64,000 nt of DNA, taken from NCBI GenBank assembly GCA_001695595.3, contig MBPM02000029.1:415501-479500 (forward strand). The letters are read 5' to 3'. This document shows, piece by piece, positions 35,980 to 45,508 of this stretch. The notes beneath the pieces were generated by a model. The model was not told the origin of the DNA. It did no database searches and saw nothing but the letters and a program-made list of their open reading frames with translations. The stretch is from Plasmopara viticola. Lineage: Eukaryota > Oomycota > Peronosporomycetes > Peronosporales > Peronosporaceae. The position numbers and the translations under genes were made by a program. Position 1 is the stretch's first letter; each line of letters opens with the position of its first letter.

Positions 35980-36765
35980 CTACAGACTGTTGCACGAGGT
36001 GTTACCTAGTGGCTGCACGCTTAGCGCGTCGCACATTCGGGTAAAGTACCTTATTCGCTGCAGCTCATTGTTCTTGTTAGGAGCGTCCGGACCGCACTCG
36101 AGTCCACCATTGATGATGTCGGTGGAGATAGCGAAGCCGTTTATTCCGGCGACGACATCGTGGATCACGCGTCCAGCTTGAGGCGTCATCCAGTACCAGA
36201 GCGCCGTCATCCACGTGACACTTGTATCCGTTGCAACAATGTCAGGGTTATCAAGAAGGTCGATGCCAAGGGCTTTGCCAGCATTATAGTAATTGTAGTT
36301 CCAGGAGAGCTGGATAGGACCACGGCCATGGTACCGACGGCCGGGTGCGCATGGGTACGTTGTATTGTCACAATACTGCCACACGTCGTACGTATCGCGA
36401 GCGTACTCTTCGGCTGCTTTAAAGTTGTCGCTCTCATGAGCAGTCTGGGCCAAAAAAGCAGCCAACTCGCGCTTGTCGTTATCTTCGTTGCCAGTGTTGG
36501 CGAACTTCGGGTACTTGTTGGCGGCGTTTACTAAACCGTTGAAATTGTAAAGCTCGATCGCACTAGGAAACAACTGGTGAAAGCGATTTTGATCGAAGAA
36601 ACGAGCAAAACTCGAGCAATTCGCTGAATTGGACGCAGGGGATAAAACTCGGGTCGGCATTGAAGGGACTTCAGCCAGCGTCGTGTCTTGAACAATTTCG
36701 GTACGGGAAGTAGCAGAAACTACGTACAAGATCCGCATTGCCGCAAAAAGTCCGACACTTCTCAT
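35980..36765 (-). CDS. Secreted GH19 chitinase, copy 5
   Basis: An intact 261-residue copy with all catalytic and cysteine residues. It is marked by Pro34-Ser35, Val40, Ala54, Asn60 (Thr elsewhere) and Asp227. Although its 3' flank matches unit 2, the gene shares Ala54 and Asp227 with copy 3, so the match to unit 2 ends at or near the start of the gene. Confidence 0.92.
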   Translation of the reverse strand: MRSVGLFAAMRILYVVSATSRTEIVQDTTLAEVPSMPTRVLSPASNSANCSSFARFFDQNRFHQLFPSAIELYNFNGLVNAANKYPKFANTGNEDNDKRELAAFLAQTAHESDNFKAAEEYARDTYDVWQYCDNTTYPCAPGRRYHGRGPIQLSWNYNYYNAGKALGIDLLDNPDIVATDTSVTWMTALWYWMTPQAGRVIHDVVAGINGFAISTDIINGGLECGPDAPNKNNELQRIRYFTRMCDALSVQPLGNTSCNSL

Positions 36766-38571
36766 GATTCGATGGCTAGTGGCTTTGCTGGTTGGTGGCT
36801 TGTCAATCAAATTAAAAGTGACTCAATGGTGAAAAGCCCACCTTTCGGTAATTTATTCGGGCATTCTTACCCCTCAATTATACCGAAAGATAAATTTCAG
36901 CCAGATTGCAAGACACAACCCTACGAGTCGTCAAATCTGGAAGGCTATGACGAGATTCTCGTCCTTGAGCTTCTTATTCTTTGGGGGAACGATGCTTAAG
37001 AAAAGGTCTTGAAGTGATGGTCGCCTTTCTGGCATGGTCGATAAGACTTTTTAACACTAAACGGCCCTTGTCGATCCTCGAAGCGATCTACTAATGTCTA
37101 AAATTTCTGGAGCAACTGTGGCGCTTTACAAGTGCGAACGCCGCACCGTAAATTTAAACGTTTCCTATAGGGTGGAACCCTATGACTCGTAAAAAAGAAG
37201 AGTTGTTTTGTAATGTTCCAGTCAGTAGTGAAAGAAAACAAATGGGGCATCTCAGCGTACCACACTTTCATGGATACAAAGGTATAGTTTACATAAGTTG
37301 CAACACACTTGGTCGAGGTGGTACGGGCAACCGGTGGTTTCCATAATTAGGCGCTTTGAAAAAGATTGGGCTTATTCTCCTTGTGGTTTGGCAGCTTTTA
37401 TGGAGGAAGACTACCAGGCCCACCAAAAGGAGTGTAGTGGTGCACCTTCACTATCGAGCAAATTTGATAGAATGGCTCTGATAGACTTGGAACATGGATG
37501 CGACAAAATGGACGTGGCCAGTTATTTGGCTTTAGATTGGGCCGGTTTTTGGCTTTAGATTGTCGCTTGCGTGTAGACGATGCGACAAACACCTCAAGCC
37601 AGTGTTATGACAAGCCAAACGTGCAAGTGTCAAGACAAATGGGATATCATATGAAACGAATCTTGGAGTGACCGCGATCGAGTATATACTATAAAAATAT
37701 GGATTTTGTGCATTACTAGCGAAATCATCATTACACTTTAGCTTTGTAATACTTACTAGTACTTTCTAGATTGTATTGTATTATCTGACTCTTGTATGCG
37801 GTTATACATCTGTTGCCCATGCACTGACTGATAAGGACGTTCTTGAGGGTTGATTACGTACAACAAGTGTGAAAAATCCTCACTCTCTGTGATCGTACGC
37901 CGAGAAAAGAAACATCCTGCAGATATATATGAGGGTTCACCAGTAAAGTATGTCAGCAATCTTATCAACATCAACAGTCTTGTCCATACTGCGTACATGC
38001 GGAAGAAGTGCCACGTTTCGAAAAAACGCTATAGTACGCATTATTCTTATGCAAAATCATATGGTGAACACAGAACGTGTACAGCACGGGCAACGCTAAA
38101 TACCATGCAGCATTCGGCTATGAAGAATCTTAGTTAGGTCGTGCTCGATGCATTTTGTATACTACACATTTTTCTGTGGTTGCAACCAGCGTCGAACTCT
38201 ATTCGTACTGACACAGACCGCTCTTGGGCCAATTGGCGCGGCTGCTTTTAAAACCGACAAGATTGTGCTTGACGTTGATCCGAAGTGTAACCAGAAGAAT
38301 GGCCATCATATGGTTAAGTCTGTCTCATTTAATTTCAAAACTACACGATACGAAACGATGCTCGTTTCTGCTGTCGCTAGAGCATTGTCATCGTAAAGGC
38401 AACCACCCAATGGCTTGGATGCCAAAGCAGATGTCAAAATAGAATCTCATCCTTTTATATTGAAGACTATTAGTATTGTTCCTAGCTTTCTGGTAAGGGA
38501 CTCGTTGCCGTCAAGTTTTTGTCCTCATTACGGCCACCTGAAGATACACTCTACCACTTTTTCGTCGAAGG
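36766..38571. other. Unit 5 spacer
   Basis: Chitinase 5' flank and unit-wide short frames. The counterpart of 30770-31066 has a local duplication here: GCCGGTTTTTGGCTTTAGATTG follows GCCAGTTATTTGGCTTTAGATTG at about 37.52-37.56 kb, and this breaks the frame. No gene called. Confidence 0.4.
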
Positions 38572-38610
38572 TTTGATTGACTAGCCACTAACAAGCTATC
38601 CGCAATCAAA

Positions 38611-39255
38611 GCATGATGACCATCAGAATGTTTGCAGCAATGCATATCGTGTACACGGTTTCTGCTGCTTCCGATCATGAAGCTATTCAAAACAAGACGC
38701 TGGCTGAAATCTCAAGAGCGCCGAACCGTGCTTCATCCCTTACGTCGTTTCTACGACCAGATTCGCTTTCACGAGATGTTTCCTGATGCCATCAAGCTTA
38801 ACAATTATAACGGTTTAGTGGACGCCGCCAACAAGTACCCGAAGTTCGCCAACACTGGCAACGAAGATAACGACAAGCGCGAGTTGGCTGCTTTTTTGGC
38901 CCAGACTGCTCATGAGAGCGACAACTTTAAAGCAGCCGAAGAGTACGCTCGCGATACGTACGACGTGTGGCAGTATTGTGACAATACAACGTACCCATGC
39001 GCACCCGGCCGTCGGTACCATGGCCGTGGTCCTATCCAGCTCTCCTGGAACTACAATTACTATAATGCTGGCGAAGCTCTTGGCATCGACCTCCTTGATA
39101 ATCCTGACACTGTTGCAACTGATACAAGTGTCACATGGATGACGGCGCTCTGGTACTGGATGACGCCTCAGGCTGGACGCGTGATCCACGACGTCGTCGC
39201 TGGAATTAACGGCTTTGCTATCTCTACCGACATCATTAATGGTGGACTCGAGTAA
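38611..39255 (+). pseudogene. Inverted, truncated GH19 chitinase, copy 6
   Basis: The only plus-strand copy. The start region (ATG at 38612, MMTIRMFAAMHIVYTVSAAS) is a diverged paralogue of the array leader. A frameshift near 38740 moves the frame, after which RFYDQIRFHEMFPDAI continues the family. From about 38,815 to 39,252 the sequence becomes almost identical to array copies, including HES, GRGPIQLSW and Glu164, then stops abruptly at GGLE followed by TAA. The last ~38 residues and two cysteines are absent. The mosaic of a divergent 5' end and near-identical middle indicates gene conversion from the array into an older paralogue. Confidence 0.85.
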
Positions 39256-39701
39256 CGAAAAACGTCATGATTTGGTGCATTATGAATGATCTGTAACATT
39301 ACCACTAATTTGCAGCAAAAGCGGATCGAGGGATAGAGACCGAGAATAGTGAACGGTTGATTGTTGGGAACAAATTAAAGGCCTCCTCCGTGCAAGATGT
39401 TGTGTGATCCCGTCACACTTTCGGCACACTGGTCCATCTTGTAATATAGCTGTATACGGAGCCTTAAATTCGTAAAGGTAGCTGCACGCACGGCTCTGTT
39501 AGTTGTGCGCATAAGAGCTACCAAAAACGATGACATTCGTCTACCCTGAGCATGTTTTCAATCTCATTTGGAAATTATAGATTCTTAAACAGATGTGACG
39601 TCTCTTTTTCTGCCACCACTCTGGCTCAGAAAGAGTTAACAATTCTCAATCAGCTGCAATAAAATGAGCAAGCCTTCTTTAAAAAAGAGGACTCTGGAAC
39701 T
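39256..39701. other. Intergenic spacer at the array exit
   Basis: No open frame and no array homology. This marks the transition from the repeat block to single-copy genes. Confidence 0.5.
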
Positions 39702-40565
39702 TTAGTCCTCAAGTCGAGCATGTTTTGCCACACTCTTGGCCATGAAAAGGGATGAATGCACTCCCTCCTGTCGTGGCAGCGTAGATCTAAATCGTGTCGT
39801 TGCCAACTGGCCTTGGAGATCGTTCATCTTCACCGAACAAAAGGTCGAAGGAGCTGAACCGCTTTGAGATCTCTTTTCCGTCCTTTGTTCTCTGCAAAAT
39901 CCGCACGACTTTGCAATCCACAATTCGTTCGGGGCATGTTGCATCACCAAAGTCGGGACTGGTGACTGCTCGTGAAAACGTACCCAAGCGTTTCTTTGCT
40001 GCCCACGAGGACAAACACGATGCACTCGTTGAAGCAAACGCTGTACGACAGCAAGTGGAATCGTGTCGGCAAAGTCTCGCTTCCTGTGTACGTCCCATTT
40101 CTTCCTATTTGTCGTTAAAGGAGGACTTTGGAGCTTTTGAATCTTCTGTAAGCACCACATGCCGACGTGTGGACCACTGGCCCTTTCCATGGCGTCATTT
40201 CGTTCCGCTCTGCTCGCTTCATGCTGCTGGGTAGTCGGATCTAACACACTAGAGACCTCAGCTGTGTCTATCTCAAACGAATCGTCTTCATAGTCTTCCT
40301 CGCTTGACTTTTCCATGTTAAATGATTCGTTTTCATCAACTTCGAATGCGTCAGAGGCGTGTTTCTCACTGCTGCTTGAGACGTGACTGTCAGGCTTTAA
40401 CGACACGTTCCCATCAGCTTCGTTCCTGCTTTCGGACTCGAACTCTTCCTTGTCATAGCTAACACTTGAACCATTCTCGCTCTTTGTAGCTTGTTCATCG
40501 GATTCGTTCAGAGCCGAGGAAACGGTCGATACTGAGGAAGAAGACGTCACTGATTCGGAATCCAT
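39702..40565 (-). CDS. Acidic, serine-rich hypothetical protein
   Basis: A 287-residue frame from the ATG at 40565. The frame extends 17 codons further but starts at GTG. Residues 1-100 are very rich in Ser, Glu and Asp (MDSESVTSSSSVSTVSSALN; EEDYEDDSFEID), probably disordered. The C-terminal half is basic, with KKWDVHRKRDFADTIP. A different minus-strand frame, 39787-40098, overlaps the C-terminal part and also looks protein-like (ILQRTKDGKEISKRFSSFD). The true C-terminus could therefore lie in that frame through an intron or a sequence error. No domain recognised. The stop lies 113 bp from the chain end of the helicase gene on the same strand upstream. Confidence 0.5.
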   Translation of the reverse strand: MDSESVTSSSSVSTVSSALNESDEQATKSENGSSVSYDKEEFESESRNEADGNVSLKPDSHVSSSSEKHASDAFEVDENESFNMEKSSEEDYEDDSFEIDTAEVSSVLDPTTQQHEASRAERNDAMERASGPHVGMWCLQKIQKLQSPPLTTNRKKWDVHRKRDFADTIPLAVVQRLLQRVHRVCPRGQQRNAWVRFHEQSPVPTLVMQHAPNELWIAKSCGFCREQRTEKRSQSGSAPSTFCSVKMNDLQGQLATTRFRSTLPRQEGVHSSLFMAKSVAKHARLED

Positions 40566-40677
40566 GACGTGGACCCTTCGCCACCAAAGATTCAAAGTGA
40601 CAAAAGATCTTTTCACATTTTTATCGTATTATCTTCATCAACCTTAAAGACACAAGATGCGAAAGATTTGCGCAGTT

Positions 40678-43527
40678 TCAAGTAGAAACGTTGTCGATCT
40701 TGTTGTGGCAACGAGACGATTGACAAGATTGCGGGCGAAAGATCGAAAAGACGCCGGTTGAAAGATCCGCGGCTTCCTGTTCTTGTTCAGTCGTCTCTTC
40801 TTTGACTGTCGTGGTTGGTGATGATGGCATCAACCGCTTCTTCTTTGTCTCGCTGCCCTGTTCGTATTCCAGCACAAGCGGTGGCTTCTCTTGCTCGTTT
40901 GACAAGGTGTTTTTATCCAAAGAAAGGTGCATTGTTGGCAATTCCATTGCATTGCGGTGAAAAAACTCTTTAAACATTGGAACGCACGTTTGCGAATGCT
41001 CAAATTCCTGAATGTACGGTCGCATCCACTTTGAGAGAGCGTGGCTGTGTTTGTGACCACGATGTCTGGAATCGAGCAACAAGATGGCGCCGTAGTCCTG
41101 ACAGTGACGAATGCAACGTCCAAGCGCTTGATTCAAGGCTCGAAACGCTTGGAGCTGATACCATCCATTGCCATTGACAAGTTGCACGTTCACTCGACTC
41201 TTTTCGTCTTGGTATTTCCGTTTCAGAGCCACTTGCAACTCTTTGACACTTGGGAACGGGATCCCGACACAAAGCACAGCCCGCGCATTGTCATTCGAGA
41301 AATCAATGCCCTCGCTCACTTTCCCACGATAAACGGCCAGAAAAACCGCGCCCGTTTGCTTGCTTTGGCCTTTCGTTCCGGCTTGATGCGTGCACTTGGC
41401 GACCGTGTCTTTATACGCGCCCAACAATGCATCAAAGTCTTTGCCACTAAAGCGCGGTTCGACAAACAGCGCTTTCCTCTGTTCCATTTCCTGCCACACG
41501 TTTGTCTTTTTCCAGCGGCGTGTGAGTTTCGTCAAGAGGGCATACGACGGAAAGAACATGAGAATGCCTCCTGGAATGGCGTGCGCGTAGTCCACGAGCA
41601 ATTGACCCATGGAATCTTGGTACCGGGGATCTTGCTGGTTCTGGTACGTCGACTGGAGATCGACGTTGCCCGGTCCGTGCATGATTGCGCCGACCAAGAC
41701 TTGTTTCCGCATGTTGACAACGTGATTGGCTTCGAGGCGAATGGGGAATTCGACGCCCAATTCCCCGGCAAACGACGCCAGGGGACCCAACGTCCCCGAC
41801 GTGAGAATCACGCTACGAGCTTGAGTCGCGAGATCCGAGAAGGCGACGGCCGCGTTGAGACACCAAATGCACACTTTCACGTCCCACAAGTCGGTATCTC
41901 TTCGTTTCGTCGGGGATGGCAACGGTGCAACGGTGCCTTTGGTCTTGAGCACAACGAGCTGAAAGTCGTCAAGGAACTTGGAATCGTCGCGCAGCATGGA
42001 CTCGACGACGTTGACGAGACTCTGGACCGTAGTGAACGCCACGGCGCCCAGCAACACGGTCGCGGGCCCGTCCGCGTCTTTTGTGGCCACTTCGTTGCTC
42101 ACTTCCATTTCATACTCGCGAACGAGATCCACACACTTTTGAATCGCGGAAAACGTCTCGCGTGAGATTCCTGCATACTCGGCCAACATGGCAAGTGCGT
42201 CGACGCCACTCCACACTTTGCTCGGTTCGTCAACGCCGGGTGCGTCAATACTATGGAGCCACCGATTGAGTCCATAGAGCACCTTGAGCAATGGATTGTA
42301 CCACTCGGGTCGTTGGCCATGGGCAAGGACCAACTCAAACGCCTTGATGGACGTCGTCAAGACGTCGTGCGTCACTTCAACGCTGGCACTCGCACGACAC
42401 GTCTCTTCGACGTTATGGGCTTCGTCCAGCACAATAATGGCGTCTTTGACACGAATGCCCACGGCGTTTCGAATCGTCGGGTCCAATAAATAATTGTACG
42501 GGGCAAACACAATATTTGCACTTGCCACTGTTTCGCGCGCGTGGAAATACGCACATTCGCGGTGGGTTTGCGCCAAGGCCACGAGGTCTTCAATGTCCCA
42601 AATTGATGGCACCACGCGTTGCAAGTCGTTGACTTTTTTGCGTTTTCGAAAGAACGAACACGAAGACGTTTCGAGTGCCACACGGCACTTTTCATCCACT
42701 TGCAACGGATCGCGATTGTACTTGCGATTGACGCACAAGTTGCGTTTGGAGCCGAGGACACATGTCTGCAAGTGAAAAAGAGATGGCAAAGGGTCCTTGT
42801 CGGCGGCAAAATAGGACATTGGACAGGTTTTTAACTCCTCAATGACTTGGGCCAATTGAGAGTGTGTGCGCGAGCAAAAGAAAATGCAAATGGGTTTCGT
42901 GGCATCAAGAGGGGCACTAAGCGTCTTGGCCACTTTTGCCTCTTGGACGGCTTTTGCAAACGATGGAGGCAACACACGTTTGGCTTCAAGACTACCTACG
43001 TCGGACTCAAGCGCGCGCTTTCTCGTGCTCATCCAGTTGCTAGTGTTCCTACTTTCTTGTGTCGATGCCACATTGTCTTGTCTCGTCTCTTGAGTCGCTT
43101 GGGTGGATTGAGTTGGCCACGTAGAGTCAGTAGAACATTCTTCCTTGATGTTGGCCGGTTGCCTCGCTTTTCGCGCCATTTCCACCTGTTGCTGGGCCTC
43201 TAAAAGTTGCATTTGCGCCTCAATCACCTTGAGTTGCGCCATTTGCGCTTGTTTGGTTGCCAATTGGGCCTGGTATTCAGGATCTTGCAATTGTTGTTGC
43301 CGTGTTGCCACACTTTCTTTGAAATGTTGCCTTTGAAACGTCAAGGAGGAGCACAATAACGCCAGTGTCTTGCCTGAACCCGTAGGAGACTCGAGCAGCG
43401 CGTGTTGCTCCGTCTTCAGTGCCGTCAAAACCTTGTTCATGACTGCAAATTGCGCTGGAAATGGCCGCTTACCCGGAGGAAAGTCGACATTGTAGCCCAT
43501 GATCATGTATCGGTTCTCCGTCGCCAT
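40678..43527 (-). CDS. FANCJ/BRIP1-like Fe-S DEAH-box DNA helicase
   Basis: A superfamily 2 helicase of the XPD/FANCJ/RTEL1/DDX11 group. These are 5'-to-3' DNA helicases acting in interstrand-crosslink and replication-fork repair, in the nucleus. In the 949-residue protein from the ATG at 43527, the ATPase motif is LLESPTGSGKTLALLCS (45-61), CSRTHSQL is near 218-225, and cysteines at 265, 281, 290 and 325 are placed as the Fe-S cluster ligands. The DEAH box is at 368-371 within AIIVLDEAHNVEE. QALGRCIRH near the end is motif VI. The LESPTGSGKTLALLCSSL wording favours FANCJ over RTEL1 or DDX11. A Gln-rich, probably coiled-coil insert fills residues 70-130. The frame runs 29 codons further upstream but lacks helicase homology there. 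Encoded in one exon. Confidence 0.85.
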   Translation of the reverse strand: MATENRYMIMGYNVDFPPGKRPFPAQFAVMNKVLTALKTEQHALLESPTGSGKTLALLCSSLTFQRQHFKESVATRQQQLQDPEYQAQLATKQAQMAQLKVIEAQMQLLEAQQQVEMARKARQPANIKEECSTDSTWPTQSTQATQETRQDNVASTQESRNTSNWMSTRKRALESDVGSLEAKRVLPPSFAKAVQEAKVAKTLSAPLDATKPICIFFCSRTHSQLAQVIEELKTCPMSYFAADKDPLPSLFHLQTCVLGSKRNLCVNRKYNRDPLQVDEKCRVALETSSCSFFRKRKKVNDLQRVVPSIWDIEDLVALAQTHRECAYFHARETVASANIVFAPYNYLLDPTIRNAVGIRVKDAIIVLDEAHNVEETCRASASVEVTHDVLTTSIKAFELVLAHGQRPEWYNPLLKVLYGLNRWLHSIDAPGVDEPSKVWSGVDALAMLAEYAGISRETFSAIQKCVDLVREYEMEVSNEVATKDADGPATVLLGAVAFTTVQSLVNVVESMLRDDSKFLDDFQLVVLKTKGTVAPLPSPTKRRDTDLWDVKVCIWCLNAAVAFSDLATQARSVILTSGTLGPLASFAGELGVEFPIRLEANHVVNMRKQVLVGAIMHGPGNVDLQSTYQNQQDPRYQDSMGQLLVDYAHAIPGGILMFFPSYALLTKLTRRWKKTNVWQEMEQRKALFVEPRFSGKDFDALLGAYKDTVAKCTHQAGTKGQSKQTGAVFLAVYRGKVSEGIDFSNDNARAVLCVGIPFPSVKELQVALKRKYQDEKSRVNVQLVNGNGWYQLQAFRALNQALGRCIRHCQDYGAILLLDSRHRGHKHSHALSKWMRPYIQEFEHSQTCVPMFKEFFHRNAMELPTMHLSLDKNTLSNEQEKPPLVLEYEQGSETKKKRLMPSSPTTTVKEETTEQEQEAADLSTGVFSIFRPQSCQSSRCHNKIDNVST

Positions 43528-43616
43528 CGTGCGAGTGGCACAAAAGCGATTGGTCCTACTACATTTATGAATTTGGACACAATACAACAATACAATAATC
43601 AATACTACCGACAATA

Positions 43617-45131
43617 TTACACTACATTGTCTTGCGCCACGTTTTTGCCGTGGCCATTATTATACTCATTTGGGTACATTGTAAGCCACGCTTTGTGCAG
43701 CGTCTCGTAGTGCGTCGGATGCGTGAGTTGCCACCCATGCGGGTCTTCGGCCCACAGCACAAAGACGGTAGTCACGGCATTGGTCACGACCGCCATCACT
43801 ATATTGTTTACACTATAGCCAACAATAAAGCACAAGAAGGCTACAAGAAGCTGTGGTTGAGGAAACATGGCTAGTTGAACCGAGTCGGTCATATTTACAA
43901 TCTGCACGCCGGTATAAGCGGTAACAGCGCCGACACTAAGGTTACCCAGCCACGATACAGTACCCATGAGATCGTCGTTGACAATGGCACTCCAGCCTTT
44001 CGAAGCAAACAGCTGAAACGTGTACCCACTCGCGGTGACGAAGCTGTACCCATAACAGCCTACGTACGAAAAGGCGAATCGGTTGAAACATTCGACCCAC
44101 TTTTCAAGACCCGAAATGATACACGACAGACAGGCAAGTAGACACGAGAGGCAACAGTTGCCATTGTAGCTTGTTAGCCAGACCACACCACGCAACATCC
44201 ACACGATCGTCTCTAAGATCGCGACGATGAGGGAGCCGATGCAAATGCTGCCAAGATTTAAAGTCATGGCTCGCAACCACGCTCGAATCGTGATCAACGG
44301 CGTGTGTTTGGAATTTCTCCACGCGGCAATACTTCCAGCCGTTGTGACACCAATAATATTGCGCAAAACAAAAGTGACCCAAAAGTAAGTGAGCAACAAT
44401 ACGCCGACGATTGTTGCCCCCACTTCGTACTTGACTCGACACTTCTCGACCGTGCATGGGTTTTCGGGCATGATATAGTCTTGATGGAACATGATTTCGA
44501 GACTGCCGAGTATCCACAATGCAGTCCAGCCGATGTTTCCAATACTTGTGATGAGTGCGACAATAAGTGTCATGGGTAGTTGCATGATGGCATTGCCCGC
44601 CACTTGCAAATGCGATGCTGCAAAATTAATCCGCTTACGGATGCAATACACGTAAAGTGTCGCCAATAACGCAATGGAGCCAAAGACAATGACTGGCCAC
44701 CTGTCAAAAGTATTGTCGGACGTCTGTTTGGTTAGGAGTACGATGGCTCCAATATTCAGCCCAATTAGTGTCATTAGAGTCACCCAAATGAGCAATTTGG
44801 CTAAGATCACCATAACCGTAATCCAGATTATAGATAGACAGACAGAGGCGACTGCCGACAATCCAACGATGTGCAGTAGATACTTAACATTCAAAGATTC
44901 CTGCAGATTTTTCACATTTGTAGCCCTCGTAAAGTCGTCGTCGTCTTTGACTGCAAACACGATCGTGGCGATTACGACCGTAAGAAATAAGAGGACGAAG
45001 AAAAAGTCGTTGCATTCGCGGTCTCGAGATGGGGCGTTGCTTTCGTCCAAGACTAACAGCTGCAATGGTGACGGTGACAGCTTTGAAGGTTGGAGATGAT
45101 ACGAAGTTGCATTGGAAGTTGACAATGTCAT
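43617..45131 (-). CDS. Choline transporter-like protein (SLC44/CTL family)
   Basis: A polytopic membrane protein. CTL proteins are linked to choline or ethanolamine movement across plasma or organelle membranes, although the substrate of microbial members is uncertain. The 504-residue protein from the ATG at 45131 has a ~45-residue cytosolic head and about ten hydrophobic segments, starting with FFFVLLFLTVVIATIVF. The family signature region is recognisable as CFNRFAFSYVGCYGYSF followed by an amphipathic segment, and the C-terminus has the typical VLWAEDP then a short tail. The frame is open 30 codons further, but only from GTG. The gene sits 89 bp upstream of the helicase start on the same strand and is divergent from the MFS gene. 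No introns seen. Confidence 0.85.
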   Translation of the reverse strand: MTLSTSNATSYHLQPSKLSPSPLQLLVLDESNAPSRDRECNDFFFVLLFLTVVIATIVFAVKDDDDFTRATNVKNLQESLNVKYLLHIVGLSAVASVCLSIIWITVMVILAKLLIWVTLMTLIGLNIGAIVLLTKQTSDNTFDRWPVIVFGSIALLATLYVYCIRKRINFAASHLQVAGNAIMQLPMTLIVALITSIGNIGWTALWILGSLEIMFHQDYIMPENPCTVEKCRVKYEVGATIVGVLLLTYFWVTFVLRNIIGVTTAGSIAAWRNSKHTPLITIRAWLRAMTLNLGSICIGSLIVAILETIVWMLRGVVWLTSYNGNCCLSCLLACLSCIISGLEKWVECFNRFAFSYVGCYGYSFVTASGYTFQLFASKGWSAIVNDDLMGTVSWLGNLSVGAVTAYTGVQIVNMTDSVQLAMFPQPQLLVAFLCFIVGYSVNNIVMAVVTNAVTTVFVLWAEDPHGWQLTHPTHYETLHKAWLTMYPNEYNNGHGKNVAQDNVV

Positions 45132-45508
45132 TAGAATCGAAGGTCTTTTTCTTAAATTTGCTTTCAAGAGTCGATCGAGAAATGACTTGTTGACTGTCGA
45201 AGTTGCCGCGTACGGTACCACCGTGATTGGTACTGATTTGCGAGGTTTAAATGTACTGCAGTCTCTGACACTTCAAATGCAAATCAATCTTTTGACTCAC
45301 GTCCGGATCTTTCTATTAACACTGTAAAACGGGTCGGTATAGTGTCACTAATTCGCAGCAACAGTCAGATTTGAGCAGAGTCGTGTGGTACACGTCACCG
45401 CATGCTGTATCTATTCCTTATACGTAAAGCGGCTGTGGACGGCAGAGAAAGACAAGCACCAAAAGTCATTCTTGCTTCGTGTGTCTACAGCAACAGCCAG
45501 TGGTGCTC
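45132..45508. promoter_or_regulatory. Divergent intergenic promoter region (CTL / MFS)
   Basis: 377 bp separate the start codons of two divergently transcribed transporter genes, so both promoters should lie here. On the plus strand a TCATTCTTGC at 45466 resembles the oomycete initiator core (TCATT followed by pyrimidines), about 40 bp before the MFS ATG. No such site is clear for the CTL side. Confidence 0.35.

Larger units (their letters stand above)
32736..38580 (+). repeat. Chitinase array unit 5 (about 5,845 bp, truncated right unit)
   Basis: Follows unit 2 closely to about 36.0 kb. It then contains GH19 copy 5 and the usual spacer, and ends where the shared TTTGATTGA runs into the 5' region of an inverted chitinase copy instead of the GGTCTCGGCTCC of other units. 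Similarity already drops from about 38,537, so the edge is not a single clean breakpoint. Confidence 0.85.

Noticed and set aside
41041..42165. 374-codon plus-strand frame inside the helicase gene
   Set aside because: Exactly antisense to conserved helicase motifs and without its own recognisable domain; a shadow of GC-rich third positions.
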